Shown: positions 50,020-62,000 of the stretch, piece by piece
How positions within the stretch are numbered: the stretch's first letter is position 1
Layout of the letters: each line of letters starts with the position of its first letter
DNA from: Trochalopteron elliotii
Taxonomy: Eukaryota; Chordata; Aves; Passeriformes; Leiothrichidae
DNA: 64,000 nucleotides
Reading direction: 5' to 3'
Assembly: GCA_024734555.1 (NCBI GenBank)
Contig: JANPWX010000336.1
Span: 888,812-952,811, forward strand
Position numbers and translations under genes: made by a program
The notes under the pieces: model-generated
What the model saw: only the letters and a program-made list of their open reading frames with translations
The model's database searches: none
Told to the model about the DNA's origin: nothing

Positions 50020-50320
50020 AGTTTCTGATGAAAAGATTTTATAGATCTCTGTTCTGTCTTGAGATGGGCTTGCCTAGAGCTCCATGCAATAAATTGATGA
50101 TGAATCAATTTTCTTGTGCTGTGCTTTGTAGTCTGCTTTTTTTCATACAGCTCTGAGAGCTGTGTATAAAATACCTCACTCCTTACTTGTTTTTTAAAGA
50201 TAGGCTAATGTCTCTGAAGATCAAGAATATCCACAGTCTATTTTTAGATTGCTCACAGTAAGCCAAAACTGCCCTAATAAAAACATCTTTTAATTCACCT
50301 GCAATATTTTATTACATGGC
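50020..50320. other. Candidate conserved noncoding element
   Basis: AT-rich block with a perfect short inverted pair ATTGAT...ATCAAT (about 50,094-50,110), which resembles paired PBX/HOX-type TGAT sites, plus TTTTAAAGATAGGC, TTTTAATTCACC and GCAATATTTTATTAC words. Unverified. Confidence 0.28.
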
Positions 50321-53149
50321 CAGATTAGGAGATAAACCAGTCTGCACTGGAGGCTGTGGAAGTGGCAGTGGTGACTCAGGAGGAGGCAGAGTGACCCAAG
50401 CATGAATGTAAAAAGGCTTTGCAGGGTTCCTGTGGGACTGGCTTTCACTCCCCTCTCCCACCGTGGGGCCAAGCCTGCAAACCCACAGTGCTTTAAGTCA
50501 CACAGCTTCAGTACAAGACTGAGAAGAGTGCAGGTCTGGCATCCTCCTGGATAACATACTTTAACCCTTTCATCTGCCTTTTCCCACAGCAGCACCTGTG
50601 ACAAAGCACAGCAGTTGCTATGGAGCAAGGAGAGCTATTAGCTCCTCTGTACTAATGTAATGTAATTAGTATTATAATTTCCACAGTGCATTTTTTTTTA
50701 TCCCTTCTTATCCTGGAATGCTTTATGGGTTTATACCTTTACTCAGAAGGCTCATGTCCATCTCATGAAGCTGAACTGATACCATGGACTAGAAATCCAT
50801 GGCTTTGGAGAGGTTACAAGTCTTCAAGGCCACATTTCCCACAGCAGAAAAGAAGAGCAGGTGGTCACCAATGGCCACAAAAACTTTTCCAGCAACATCT
50901 AAATGCTCTGGGAAGTCCAGCAAGGCCAGCCCCACATTTAACATCACAGAGCCAGCAGCTCCTGTCTGCAAACCCCCTACCCAGCTCCCACCCTCCCCAA
51001 AGGCTGATGGGTCCTACACAGAAGAATAAAGAAAATGCAATCACCCACACTGGAATTTGAAAAGACTGCCTGTGCATCCCACGAAAAGTCAAAGGACTTT
51101 CAATTTATCAAAGCTGCCAGGACAGAGCTCAAAGAGCCTCCTGTGCTCTGACACCACTCCCACTCCTGGCTGCCTCCATATAGGAGCAATCCTCCATCTG
51201 TGTTTTTGGCTGCAGGTCAGCTATGAACTGTGCTTTTCTGACACCATCTCCCTCACCCTCTGTGGGTGTGTAACCCTCATCAAAGCTACTGGGAAGGTGC
51301 AAGGAAGAGTTTTGCAGCCCCTGTTTTATAAGCATATAAGACATAAAAGATTTTAGGTTTGCATATAGCAACCTGCAACTCTCTGTTCTTTCTCCCCAAA
51401 ACCTCCCACAAACACCAGCCAAAATTAATTAAATGCCACACAGACATAAACAAAATTAAAATATAATGCTGGTAATTTTGGGGCTTGGATCTTTCCACCA
51501 TTTTTACAGCATTCATGCTAATGCAGCGTGGAAAGGAAAAGCAGCTTGCTAGCTTTTGCTCTCTCTTCCAGCTCAATTGCCAAGGCTACCCAACACACTT
51601 GTACTCTTATTTGCTCTCCTTTCTACCATATCTCAAGCTGTGAAATTAATATGCACAGAGGACATAAACCCTCAGCTCAGGAATAAAAAGTGACCTTAAT
51701 ATGCTCCTGCTTAATCCTTCTCGGGCTCAGAGTACCATCGCTTTGGGAAAACAACCCAGCACAAGACCAAGGTGCCACCTCGCCCTTCAGTGACAGAGAG
51801 CATCCTCCCCACATGCACACTGGGTGTCTCCTTGTGGAACATCCCTCACTGGGAGGGAGCAGCACAGCAGCAGAGGGACCATGCAGGCCAGCAGCAGCAC
51901 ACTGCATCCACGCCTGGACCCCCAGCAGCTGGGAAGTGCTGATCTGATGTGCAGATAACCCCTCAAGCCTGCTGATTCTCAGGGAAAAGCTGCAGGATTT
52001 GGCTCAGAGGGCCAGCTGGAAATTGCTTTTGCTTCTCAACCCACCTACACAGCAGCAGTGGGCACTTTGCACAGCAGAACACAACAGGCAGGGCCCCACG
52101 ATGCTGTTGCCATTGAAGCTGCAAGGAAAAGCTCCATCCAAAGCATTTAAAATAAGAGATTTAATTTATAATGCCCCCTACCCACTGCCCCAGGTCAGGC
52201 CTGAAGGCTTTGCCTAGCCTGTGGTTTCAGCTGTTCACAGCTTCAAAACTCTGAGGTCCCAGACAACAACAGCTGAAGGTTTCTGCCAAATTTAATTTTT
52301 CAGGCATGAGAAGGTGCCACACTGAGCCCTAAAATGTGCACAGTCAGATGATGCCATGGGTGGCAGCAAGGCTCTCTGCTCTAGGAGAACAACTTCAACA
52401 ACAGTATTTCCTGCATCCCAGTCTGGAGAGAAGCACAAGCACACACCTTCCTCTAAAGGCACAAACAAGTACTCCCTCCTCAGAAACAGCACCAAATTTT
52501 GATAACAAATCACCACCACCTCTCTCTGGAGGTTAAAGCCTACACACATTGAGCCAGTTACACAATTATTCTGGATTTTCAGGAAAAGGAGAATTACTGT
52601 TCAAACACATGGAGTGGCAACAGAGAGACAAAAAGCCTTGCCCATGTGAGCACCCAGGGACCGTGCCAGTGGAACAAGTGCTTGCACTAACTGCAAAGTG
52701 ATGACTGTATTTCTACAGATTCCTCAGCTGTTGCTTTGAACTCTTCCACTGAAAAGCAGTGTTTTGACAGCATACCAGATAAAAAAGGAAAAAAACCCCA
52801 TAACTCTGAAGTGTATATGAAAACATACACATAAAAATGTACAAATCAAACCATTTTCCTCTGCCGCTGTGAAAGCATCACATTAAATGTCATCAAAACA
52901 GTAAATTCCAGAGCAATTTGTTTGTGCACATGTTAGCAGTTCTTAAATTTAATACATGCATGGGTGTAACACACACATTCCCCTCACAATCTTTTCAATA
53001 GTTGTCACAGATCTGGAGCACATCAAAAGCAGAGCCCAAAGGTTCTGGACTTCACTCAGAAGTTTGTTTCTAACACCAAGATGAAGACTAAACCACACCA
53101 GACTCATCAAAGGAAGACACCAATGGAAGGATAAGGTGTGCCAACACAG
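50321..53149. other. Unique noncoding DNA, nothing recognised
   Basis: No gene, RNA or named repeat is recognised. Composition alternates between CA-rich and AT-rich. Frames up to 124 codons (50686-51060) lack known domains. Confidence 0.5.
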
Positions 53150-53370
53150 CCATCTCCAGAAAGCCATGTTTTCCACCATGAATATTCCAAGCCCAAGTTG
53201 CAGACTAGGTTAATTTTGCATGCAAATGGACAGTTACACATCTGACCATTTGTGCAAGCAATTACATGTGCGATTACCTGACTGCATAATTGTGTGGGCC
53301 TAATTTTGAAATTGGGTCTTACATTTTCTGTCGAACGCAAATGCTCTATTTAATAAATAGATATTGAGCA
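53150..53370. other. Candidate conserved noncoding element with octamer
   Basis: A perfect ATGCAAAT octamer at 53220-53227 overlaps a GCATGC palindrome. It is followed by GCAAGCAATTACATGTGCGATTACC and GCATAATTGTG words, with CpGs preserved (GTGCGATTACC, CTGTCGAACGCAA). The compact arrangement of POU and homeodomain words makes it a good enhancer candidate. Confidence 0.33.
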
Positions 53371-53869
53371 GTTTTGAAGCCCATTCCTCCAGACCTACTG
53401 ACTCTAAACCAAATATTGAAAAAAGATGCTGAAATGTGTATTTACCCAAAAAAGAGCATCATGTAACCCTGGTGTAATGCAGTACATGGCCACCAAACTG
53501 AGCCACAAGTTTCTCTGCTGAAACTTCTACTCCTTTAAATCGCAGCTGAAAGACAAATATCTGTACAAACATGTCAGGTATCTTCATCAGAAGCACCAGA
53601 AAGTTCCTTATTGTAATTCTTTCAGTGAAAGACTTCTGGGGCTTTCTTGCTACTCAGGATGTATTCTAGGGAGGAAAATCAAAGTACAAGCACAATAAAA
53701 GAAACCTATTCTTAGCAAGCTGGTCTGCAGCTCATGAGTACAGTTTCATCACACAAATCCTGAAGATAAGGCAAAATCCAGCTTTGAATTATGAGGTAAT
53801 GCAGGGTTTTCTGCACACAATCCAAGTGGTTGATGTCCCAGCCCTTTGCATTGCTGACCTCTAGGGAGA
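53371..53869. other. Unique noncoding DNA, nothing recognised
   Basis: No supported feature. Confidence 0.5.
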
Positions 53870-54185
53870 GGTTTTTATCTAAATTTAATCACTCTCAACT
53901 ATTTTCAGCCAATCGTAAGGAGTATTTTTCTTTTATGGAATAATCCTAAATACCATCAATTTTCCTGTGCATGTCAACCACAAGTCTCTATTTTACATGT
54001 CAAGAAAAAGCTCTTTAAGATTAGCTGTCAGAGCCTGCGAGTTTTGGCCAAATATCAATTTTCTGTGTGGATGATGCATTAAATTTAAGATGCTTGTTGC
54101 TACTGGGGGCAAAGCAATATAGCAATTACCAAGCTATTTCTGACTTACAAATCCATAAGTAATCATATTGCTGGAAACCCAAACT
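53870..54185. other. Candidate conserved noncoding element
   Basis: AT-rich complex sequence includes CAGCCAATCGTAAGG (CCAAT), GGAATAATCCTAAATACC, GATGATGCATTAAATTTAAGATGC and AGTAATCATATTGC. The GGAATAATCC word is a near-perfect inverted OTX/paired-type TAATCC motif. It lies immediately left of the minisatellite. Confidence 0.32.
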
Positions 54186-54311
54186 TGGTGGGAAAGAAAC
54201 TAAGTAGTGTGTTAAAAACAAAGACTGCCACTGGAGTAGTCACTGCCACTTCCCTCAGGATGCATGTCAGTGGGAAGATACCACAGTCCCTGAGCCACAG
54301 ACACTTGCAAA

Positions 54312-54707
54312 GATCCAGGGAAAAGCAACTCCAGTTCCTTCAGGGACCCAGGGAAAAGCAACTCCAATTCCTTCAGGGACCCAGGGAAAAGCAACTCCAA
54401 TGCCCTCAGGGACCCAGGGAAAAGCAACTCCAATTCCCTCAGGGACCCAGGGAAAAGCAACTCCAATTCCCTCAGGGACCCAGGGAAAAGCAACTCCAAT
54501 TCCTTCAGGGACCCAGGGAAAAGCAACTCCAATTCCTTCAGGGACCCAGGGAAAAGCAACTCCAATTCCTTCAGGGACCCAGGGAAAAGCAACTCCAGTT
54601 CCCTCAGGGACCCAGGGAAAAGCAACTCCAATTCCCTCAGGGACCCAGGGAAAAGCAACTCCAATGCCCTCAGGGACCCAGGGAAAAGCAACTCCAATGC
54701 CCTCAGG
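54312..54707 (+). repeat. Minisatellite: twelve 33-bp units
   Basis: Twelve head-to-tail copies of a 33-bp unit with the constant core CCAGGGAAAAGCAACTCCA make up exactly 396 bp. The first copy is slightly diverged (GATCCA for GACCCA). The copies differ mainly in a short block after the core, which in order reads GTTCCTT, ATTCCTT, ATGCCCT, ATTCCCT twice, ATTCCTT three times, GTTCCCT, ATTCCCT and ATGCCCT twice. Because 33 is divisible by 3 and the unit lacks stops in five of six frames, long frames run through it on both strands (up to 189 codons, TTG-started); these are artefacts. There are no spacers, so it is not a CRISPR-like array. Confidence 0.98.
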
Positions 54708-57039
54708 CCTGTATTTCATCCACCACAACTATACATAGACCACAGAGGATCTGAGGTGGCCTTTGCTCCTCTCTGCCCTTCCCTGATGCTTTAGAAGCTG
54801 CTACTGTCATCTTTATTACATCTCCACATGACACTAAAGCCCTGTGTTGCATGGCACCCAAATATACCCTCCTTAACATTGCTAAACCACGTTTGTGTGA
54901 ACCAAGAAATGATGTTGTTGTAGCACCTCATTCTGATGACTCCCAAGGAAAGCTTTGTTTTACCTGCCAGAATAAGCTTCAGATTGTGCCACCAAATAAA
55001 CACGAGGTTTATTCCAGATATTCCTAGAAAAACAGGCATGCTGCAGTTCATACTAGTTCTTGGAGAATTTAATCAACTGCTGGTTTAAGGAAGACACATA
55101 AGATGAGCTTTGGTGATCTTCTGCAAGAGTCAGCTGAAGCAACCCTGGCACTTTGGCTCACATCAGCACCACCCAAATCAAGGAGCAACAAGGCAGGTAG
55201 CAGTGCATCCCTTCTCCTTGCTGGCACTGCTCCAGTGCTCATCCTCCACCAGCCTGCAGCAGCACTGCCTCATAAAACACTGAAACACCATCCGTGCCCA
55301 AGGGAAACAGCAGCATTAAAGCTCAGGACAAACAATGAAAACCTGACACTGGGCCCCAAAAGGCAACACAAACAAATCTAAAGCTGACAGGGGCTACCCA
55401 ACACAAGGACCCGGTCACCAGTGAGCCAAAAAAGATGGATGGACTCCCAAGCACCTATGTCAGCAATGTACCAGGAGTTGATGTCATTTTGTCACATCAC
55501 TGAAAAAACCAGTCAGACTAGATCCAAAAAAAAACCGAAAGGAACCAAGTGTCACAGCAATTCTCACATAGCCTGGAACAATTTGGACATTTCTAATGCA
55601 GGAAAAGCCCAAGGTACAGAGTGTTGGAGCAGAAGGTTTACGCCCACAAGGACAGGATCCATCTGGGACAGACAGGACCTACAGAAATCATACACACTCT
55701 ATAGTCTTTATTTGGAAAAAGCCACTATTCGCCATGTTTTGTCTCATTTCCATGGGCTTTCAGCAAGAGTGGGATTATTCAAATTGACAGCAACAGTCTG
55801 GCAAGATTGTTTTCCAGTATCAAAGGACACCTACCCAGTAATTGCTGTACTGTAGCATGAGGCATAGCCCACATATTTTAATGCCTTAACCACATGTCGT
55901 GGCAGTAATTGGACCAAAACTATTAAGTCCTAATGAACCCACGTCTCCATCACCAAGTCCACCAGCAATATTTGTAAGACATTGTAAAACCACAATTCAA
56001 CCAGCCCCTGTATAAAATATTACACAGGATTTTAAAAATATGGCTTATAAAAATAATCACTGGAATTTTCCCCCCATTTCTTAAGCTACATGAGTTTTGA
56101 CTTTTCTGTGCATGAAGAGCAGCTAAAGATGGGGTTTTTTTCTTCTTTTTGTGAAGACTGAGAGTCTCACAAACCAAGATCTTGGGATTAAAATTACCAT
56201 GAAGAAATTTGCAGCAAGTAACACTGTGTGAATCTGTTTGCTTTTTTTTCCTTCTGTTTTTGGAAGATTAGCCATCTCCTCCTGTCCCCAATCTTTGGCT
56301 ACCACAAGAAAGCAAAAGCTTCTTAAACAATCTTTTATTGGCAATTTTATTAAAGATTCAAGCTGAGCACCAAAACCCTTGGACAGCCAGAAACATTCAG
56401 CACAGACCTGATTTTGTTTCCTTCCTAAGAAGCTGGACCAAGCCAGGGAAAATGTGAAGCATCACTACAGTTGCTGGCTGCTCCAGAAAGAACCCCCCAC
56501 CTGTGCTGCAGGCACCACATTGCACAGCAGCTGCTTGTTATATCGTGATACAATGAAGCTTCACAGTGACACCAGAAGCAACTAGAAACAAACCCAGCCC
56601 AGGACTTCAGTGTGTTATGCAGCATGAGGGCGACATAAATGCTGTACAAGTTATCACCACTATTTATAGGCCCTAATAATTCCACATTTTTCTAATCTGA
56701 TCTTCCCCATAAACAGTGCAGCCCCAGGTGACACCAGGGCAGCGCAGCTGCGTGAACTGGCAGCAGTTTAAAACATGCTGCACCAGAGGATCCAAGCAGG
56801 CATGATTTTAAGAGCAGTGCAAAGCACCAGGGGACAAAGAAATACCCTCTGCTGAGAAATCCAGGGAGAAACTCACAGTTGCTGGCACAGAGGTACTCCT
56901 GTGGCTAAAGGAACAGACAAAGGAAGAGAGAAGAGTGGCAATGACTTTTTATTTGTTTTGAAAATTTCCATTTTCTCTCAATGGGCTACTAATTCCCTCG
57001 TTCCCTTGCGCTAAGCTGGCTCTGGGAAGAACAATTCTC
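54708..57039. other. Unique noncoding DNA
   Basis: No gene or named repeat is recognised. The part 55,860-56,060 has AT-rich texture with TTAATGCCTTAACC and GCAGTAATTGGACC words and may be regulatory. A 144-codon frame at 55421-55855 (+) has no recognised domain. Confidence 0.45.
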
Positions 57040-57180
57040 AGCTCCTACCACCCAAGCCCCCTGTGGAATAGGGTCCCCACACACTTCACCGGGTCTGAGT
57101 CAGCTCAGGGAAGGAGTGAAATAGCTGGGATCGAACCTCAATCCTCTAAACATAATTAGCTGCACACCATTCCTTTTGGA
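57040..57180 (+). mobile_element. Possible MIR-type SINE relic
   Basis: The segment AGCTGGGATCGAACC (57125-57139) followed by CAATCCTCTAAA and CTGCACACCA resembles the 'AGCTGGGATTCGAACCCAGGTCCTCTGACTCCA...CACTGCACCA' tRNA-unrelated 3' half of MIR. The preceding CAGCTCAGGGAAGGAGTGAAAT fits the 'CACACAGCTAG...AGTGGCAGAGC' section loosely. Divergence is high. Confidence 0.4.
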
Positions 57181-57189
57181 TATCAGTTT

Positions 57190-57980
57190 CTCCTGTTCAC
57201 AGTGTGCTAATTCAGGCAGCAGTCACTGAGGTACATAAGGATGGCTTTCAAATCAAACAGCTACATGCATTATTTTTGCCTCCGTCCTACACAATTCCAT
57301 GGCTTTTTCCATACGCTCCAATGCGTATGTCCTCTGAGCATTATTAATAGCTACTGAAGAATATTATCTGCCTACCAATCACTTCAGCTTCCTATTTAAT
57401 GGCAAGTACATTTTTAGAGCATCAAATATATCAACAGGGACAATGGTTGCTAAATTTGAGTCAACAACAACTGGAAAACGTTAGCTACTTCAGTGGCATT
57501 TTTACATGCTTGCAGAAATATCTCTTGAAATAAATGAGCCTTTTTTTATCCTTTCAAAGAGATAATAAAATAATACTGAATTCTAGATACCGTCACATAT
57601 CCTCAGCAAACAGCAATTTAAATTTAGATAAATACATTTTTACTGCCAAAGATAATGAGCAAAAATAACTACAATTCAACTTTGCATAGTGGATTGGAGG
57701 ACAAAAAAGACCACCTTAAAATGACAGCTGGCTGGCAGGCACGGTGCAGAATGAACGCACACCGACAAACACTCACCAGAACACAGACAATCTTGGAAAA
57801 GGGGTTAAAGCAAAATGATTCTTAGGAACAAATGCTTATCGTTGCATCTGGCTGCAGCATTAACCTTAAAAGACTACTAAAATATTCCATTAGCATACTA
57901 ACCACGGTACATAAACTTTTATGTTTAAAATGTTCAATATTTCAACGTAATTTCAATTAATGAAAATTGAACATTGGGAT
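57190..57980. other. Candidate conserved noncoding element cluster
   Basis: Complex AT-rich sequence with homeodomain-like words (GCATTATTAATAGC near 57,338; AGCAATTTAAATTTAGATAAATAC near 57,610; TAATTTCAATTAATG near 57,948). It also has preserved CpGs, including a perfect 7-bp inverted repeat CATACGC/GCGTATG with a 6-base spacer at 57310-57329 and AACGCACACCGACAAAC near 57,753. No simple repeat or recognisable transposon lies inside. It is a strong visual candidate for a regulatory block. Confidence 0.38.
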
Positions 57981-60900
57981 ATGTATCGAGTGTAATGGTT
58001 TTTCTTCCTGTGAGTGCACCAAAGCAGCTCCAACCTGCCTGTACCAGCTCCCACCACGGGAGCAGTGTCCAGGAAAAAGGTCCTCAGCAGCTAGCAGGGC
58101 TTCAAATGAGCCAAATGCCACCACAAATCTCTGCCCTGCATGCTCAGCTCTGCACACTGAGGTTATTTAAGCACGTGCTGAAATGCAAAGTGTGCAAGCA
58201 CACCTGCAATATCTGCCCAGGGACCTCAGCAAGCAGCAGCAACAGAGAGGTGCCTGCCCCACAGGAGAGGCTTTCTTGGGAAAACAGGGGACAAAGGGAT
58301 GGAAGCACCATTTGGAGAGTGTCAGTGGAGCAGAAAGAGCCAAGCCACAGCTCAAGTCAGTAAGACAGGCATAGGTTTCAGAGCTTTATCCAGTGTATCA
58401 TCACCAACCCGGGACACAGGAGTATCCTGCTCTCACAGTAATGCTACAGCCAAGGTTGTGTCACTGTTTCACAGTTTTGAGCTTTTCCAACTTTTCTGCA
58501 ACCCAGTTTAGTTCAAAAGGGGGTTTTGTTTGGTTTTTTTTTCTTACAGCATGCAAGCTTTTTTATTCAACCTCCCTCTGGCATGATCCATTTCCTACAT
58601 GAATCACAGTCGGGAGGGGTGAGAAAAAGAGAGAGGTCAGGTATCACAACTCTATTAAATAGACATTTATTAGGCAGTTTAGTCAAGCAGCTGCAGGCAA
58701 AGGGTCACATAATGCCCTTGCACTGCCACAGTAGCCTCTCCACATGAATTTAAAGCCCATCAGCAGCATGTCCCACAGCCCAGCAGCTCCTCTGGGAACA
58801 CAGCCTAGGAGGGAGACCTGCCTGCCGTGGGGCAGCTCAGACCCTGGTACCACAGCCAAAACTGCTCTGAGCCTGGACTGGTCCCCTGTGGGATTTTGGA
58901 AGATTTCTGCAAGCTCTGTATTTCTGTAAACTCAACAGCAGCTGGTGATGAGACACAGGAGCATGTCACCATGTGACAAGAGCCCACGTTGCACTGCTGA
59001 CTTATTAGGAGATTAAGAAAGATCAAGTTATAAATGCCCATTCAGTGATTGTACGTGTAGCTGCACAGACACTGGGAGAGAAAGGAGCTGAACATAACAT
59101 GAGTATAATCTTAGAAGCCACTAAAAAGGACTTGACAGGAACACTATACAATGACTGATCATTTTTTTTATAGTTCAAAAAGAACTGTATCTGCTAAAAG
59201 TCTGAAGCTTACTTTGCCTTTTATTTACTTGATTTTCCTACCTCCTCCTTTGTCAGGAGCTAGAGCTTATAGGCTTCAGGCACAGAAACAAAAAGCAGTT
59301 ACCACCAGAAAAGAAAAATATTTTTTGATACTCTTTGCAGTATGGATTTCTATTCTTCATATATATTTCTATTCTTGGCACTCAGCACAAGCTTATGGTC
59401 TGACCAGTATGTGCTCCTGCAGTTTGAATAATTGACTTTGCTGCCCAAACATCAGCCAACACCAGACCCTCACGAATCACTGATGCACGAGCAAATATTC
59501 ATCTGCCCTGGACTTTGCACACCCTCTATGCAAAGTGGGAAGAAGGACAAGTTTCCCTGGCAGGCTGGGGAAAAAAAAAAGAGAAAATAAGGAGATATAT
59601 ATAGCAGCAGCTGTTCAAAGACTTCAGGAGGCTTGGCATGTGCCCATATGCCCAGCAGAGGTAGCGGACAGTAGAAATGAGACCATTTATCACGTGGACA
59701 CACAGCTCATCACAGGGGAACTGCCACCGAGCACGGCTTAAAGTGCTCCTCCAAAACAAGAAGTTGCTAAACAAACATTAACTAAAGTTGCTGAAATGAT
59801 GAATCTTTCTGGCAGATTGCAGTACTCCCATGGGATAATTCAGCTTTGGCTACGTGGGCACACATAAAATCCACCAGCAGCCTGCACTTGTTTGCAAAAG
59901 AAAAACCTTTAAGTCAGTGAAAATCAGAGCCTGTTGCACAACCCGAGGAGTTGTCAGCGCACAAATGATTCACGGGAAACAGCCCAGCTGCACTCACCTC
60001 ATCCTGCCTTCGCCCCTGCCACAGTAAAAACCAAATCCCATGAACAAGCCCCCTCTCCTTTCCCAGCAAAATTGCCTCAGTGCATTGTGTAGAGCCCACA
60101 AGGGCAGACAGACCTGGCTTATCTGTTTCCACAGAGCTGCCATCACTTGCCTTTGGTTTTAAGAGCATAAATGCTCAGTTGCACAGCACTAAACCCCAAT
60201 CTACACAGGCAGGATGCAAAGTTCAGAAGCTTCCAGGGAACCATTCTATTGCCCCACATCAACCACCACATAATGGCTCATCCTTACTGTCCTAAGAAAA
60301 TCAGGAAAGGCACTGTTGTCATACAAAAACAGAAAAAAGAAATGAAACCTATGGCTACATCATCTTTTTGAGCAAGTACATGTATTGCAGAAGGACCATC
60401 TGATCTGAGTGACCGTGTATCTTCTATTTTCTTTCCTAGTTTATCACAACAGTTCCTACACTATCAGGGCCAAGCACTTTATTCCCAGTTTGAACTCATT
60501 TACCTTCAGCACCCAGTCATCACTCTGGTACTGACTTACTGTTTACCTTAACGAGTCCTCCAGAACAAGTCACCTGAGCTGCTCTGGCTGCTCATATTAA
60601 GCACTTCAGTGTTTGGGTCACTTGCCCAGTGTGCTCTTACACCTCTCCTGTCACACGTGCAGGGGCACAGGAGCGTGGGGGACAGGACTCCAGGGACGGC
60701 TGATTCCCTGCTAGCTACCTGAAAAGCTGCTCCTCGGCCTGGGAAAGGAGGTGTGGAGGAGAGCTGAGCAGGAGGAGCAGAGCCTGGGAAATCACAACCA
60801 CAGCTCCGGGCGATTCGTCCTCATGCCGGGAGCTCCTGGGGGCTGCTGCCACCTAGAGATGCTCACAGAGCCAGGCTGCGGGCTGACCACCCCGCCGGCC

Positions 60901-61615
60901 CCACCACCGCCCAGGAAATGCTCAGCCCCCACCCCAGAAGCTCCCCAGCTCTGGCCAGCGACTCACAGAAAGGTGTTTCTCCAAAAAGCCTTTGGAAGAT
61001 GTGCGAGCTCTGGATCACAGGCTGTGCCTCCAGATACACGGCGAGTCAATGCGCCGTGCTTTGCTTAAATTCAATTTAAAAGCAAAACAACAGAAAATAA
61101 CCCAACCAAACTAAAATCCCCTGAAAACTAGAATAAAACATTTAATTCGATTAAGGTGTGTGGCTAATGCCGTGCTAGAAAAGTGAAGGCACATTTCAGA
61201 ACAACTTGGCATTAGGGTCAGGAGTGCAATGCAGCACTTGGAGTTCAGCCAGGAGCACCCACAGGGTGCTGGACCCTTTGCTGCCATGGACCAAACGTGC
61301 CTTTCTCTGCCACCCATCCCACTTCACTACCGTGCAGGCTCAGGAAAAAGGCTTCCCCCTTCATGAGCTGCTACTGCCAAGTCTCATTTGCTTTACTCAT
61401 AAGGCATGTATTTCAGGTCCTTATTATTACTGTTTTCATGTTAATTACAAGCGCAGCTCCTAGTGCCAAATTCCATACACATAAACATCAATTACCATCT
61501 CCTTTTTTAAAAGCAAAGTCACAACTCAGTCACTGGGGCACTCCGCAGTGCCGGTCTCGGCAGGGCAGGTGCAGCACAGAGCCTGCGTGGTGCAACCCCG
61601 TGCCAGAGCTACCCT
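57981..61615. other. Unique noncoding DNA, nothing recognised
   Basis: No gene, RNA or named repeat is recognised. Simple tracts include a T run at 58538-58545 and an A run at 59571-59580. GC rises modestly at 60,640-61,030 without forming a CpG island, and overlapping frames there (to 105 codons) show only proline-rich composition. Confidence 0.5.
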
Positions 61616-61643
61616 GGGATCCCTGGGGATACCCCAGGATCCC
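61616..61643. other. Strong hairpin (12-bp stem, 3-base loop, one bulge)
   Basis: CCTGGGG at 61622-61628 pairs with CCCCAGG at 61632-61638 across an ATA loop. After a single bulged C (61621), GGGAT at 61616-61620 pairs with ATCCC at 61639-61643. The hairpin also contains two direct copies of GGATCCCTG 20 bases apart. The stem is short for a microRNA precursor, and no function is claimed. Confidence 0.8.
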
Positions 61644-61889
61644 TGAGGGTGCCCCCAAAGACAGTGCCAGAACCAGTCTCCTCTGCCCTGCAGCAGGGCT
61701 CGCTCTCAGTGCTCTCAGGGGACACGCAGGGACAGCAGCAGCAGAGATGTCCCCACAGACACCTGAAGGGTTTTATGGCACCCAGGGACACCCAGGAGGG
61801 TGCTGAGCCCACAACAGCACCCGCTCCCTTTTGGTAAAAAGGCCCAGACAGAACAACCCCCGTGCAGGGGCCAGGCCCTCTGATGGCAG
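61644..61889. other. GC-richer noncoding DNA
   Basis: Purine-rich GGGACACCC-type words recur and overlapping frames of 169 (+) and 209 (-) codons cross this part. Their overlap and lack of known domains argue for compositional open frames. Confidence 0.4.
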
Positions 61890-62000
61890 TGACAGGCTGA
61901 AACTGCCAGTCAATATTTATCGTGCCTTTGCAAAGGCACTCAGGGCTCAGCCTAATTTTAACCATCAAATAGACATGGTGGCGGAATAAACGGGAGAGGT
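61890..62000. other. Candidate noncoding element with perfect 18-bp palindrome
   Basis: The 18 bases at 61922-61939 (GTGCCTTTGCAAAGGCAC) are their own reverse complement. The flanks contain GTCAATATTTATCG, CCTAATTTTAACC and GGTGGCGGAATAAACGGG, with preserved CpGs. CTTTG and CAAAG are the core of TCF/LEF-type sites, so the palindrome reads as two inverted half sites; this is motif-level inference only. Confidence 0.35.

Noticed and set aside
54312..54707. Regular repeat that might be taken for a CRISPR array
   Set aside because: Units are directly adjacent with no unique spacers, and the genome is a vertebrate's.
54185..54754. 189-codon + frame and 153-161-codon minus frames through the 33-bp array, resembling a repeat protein
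   Set aside because: The frames exist because the unit is a multiple of 3 and lacks stops in five of six frames; the longest + frame starts with TTG, and nothing outside the array looks coding.
57125..57139. GGGATCGAACC resembling the T-arm of a tRNA gene on the minus strand
   Set aside because: The T stem does not pair and no D-arm, anticodon arm or acceptor stem can be placed; the context fits a MIR-type SINE better.
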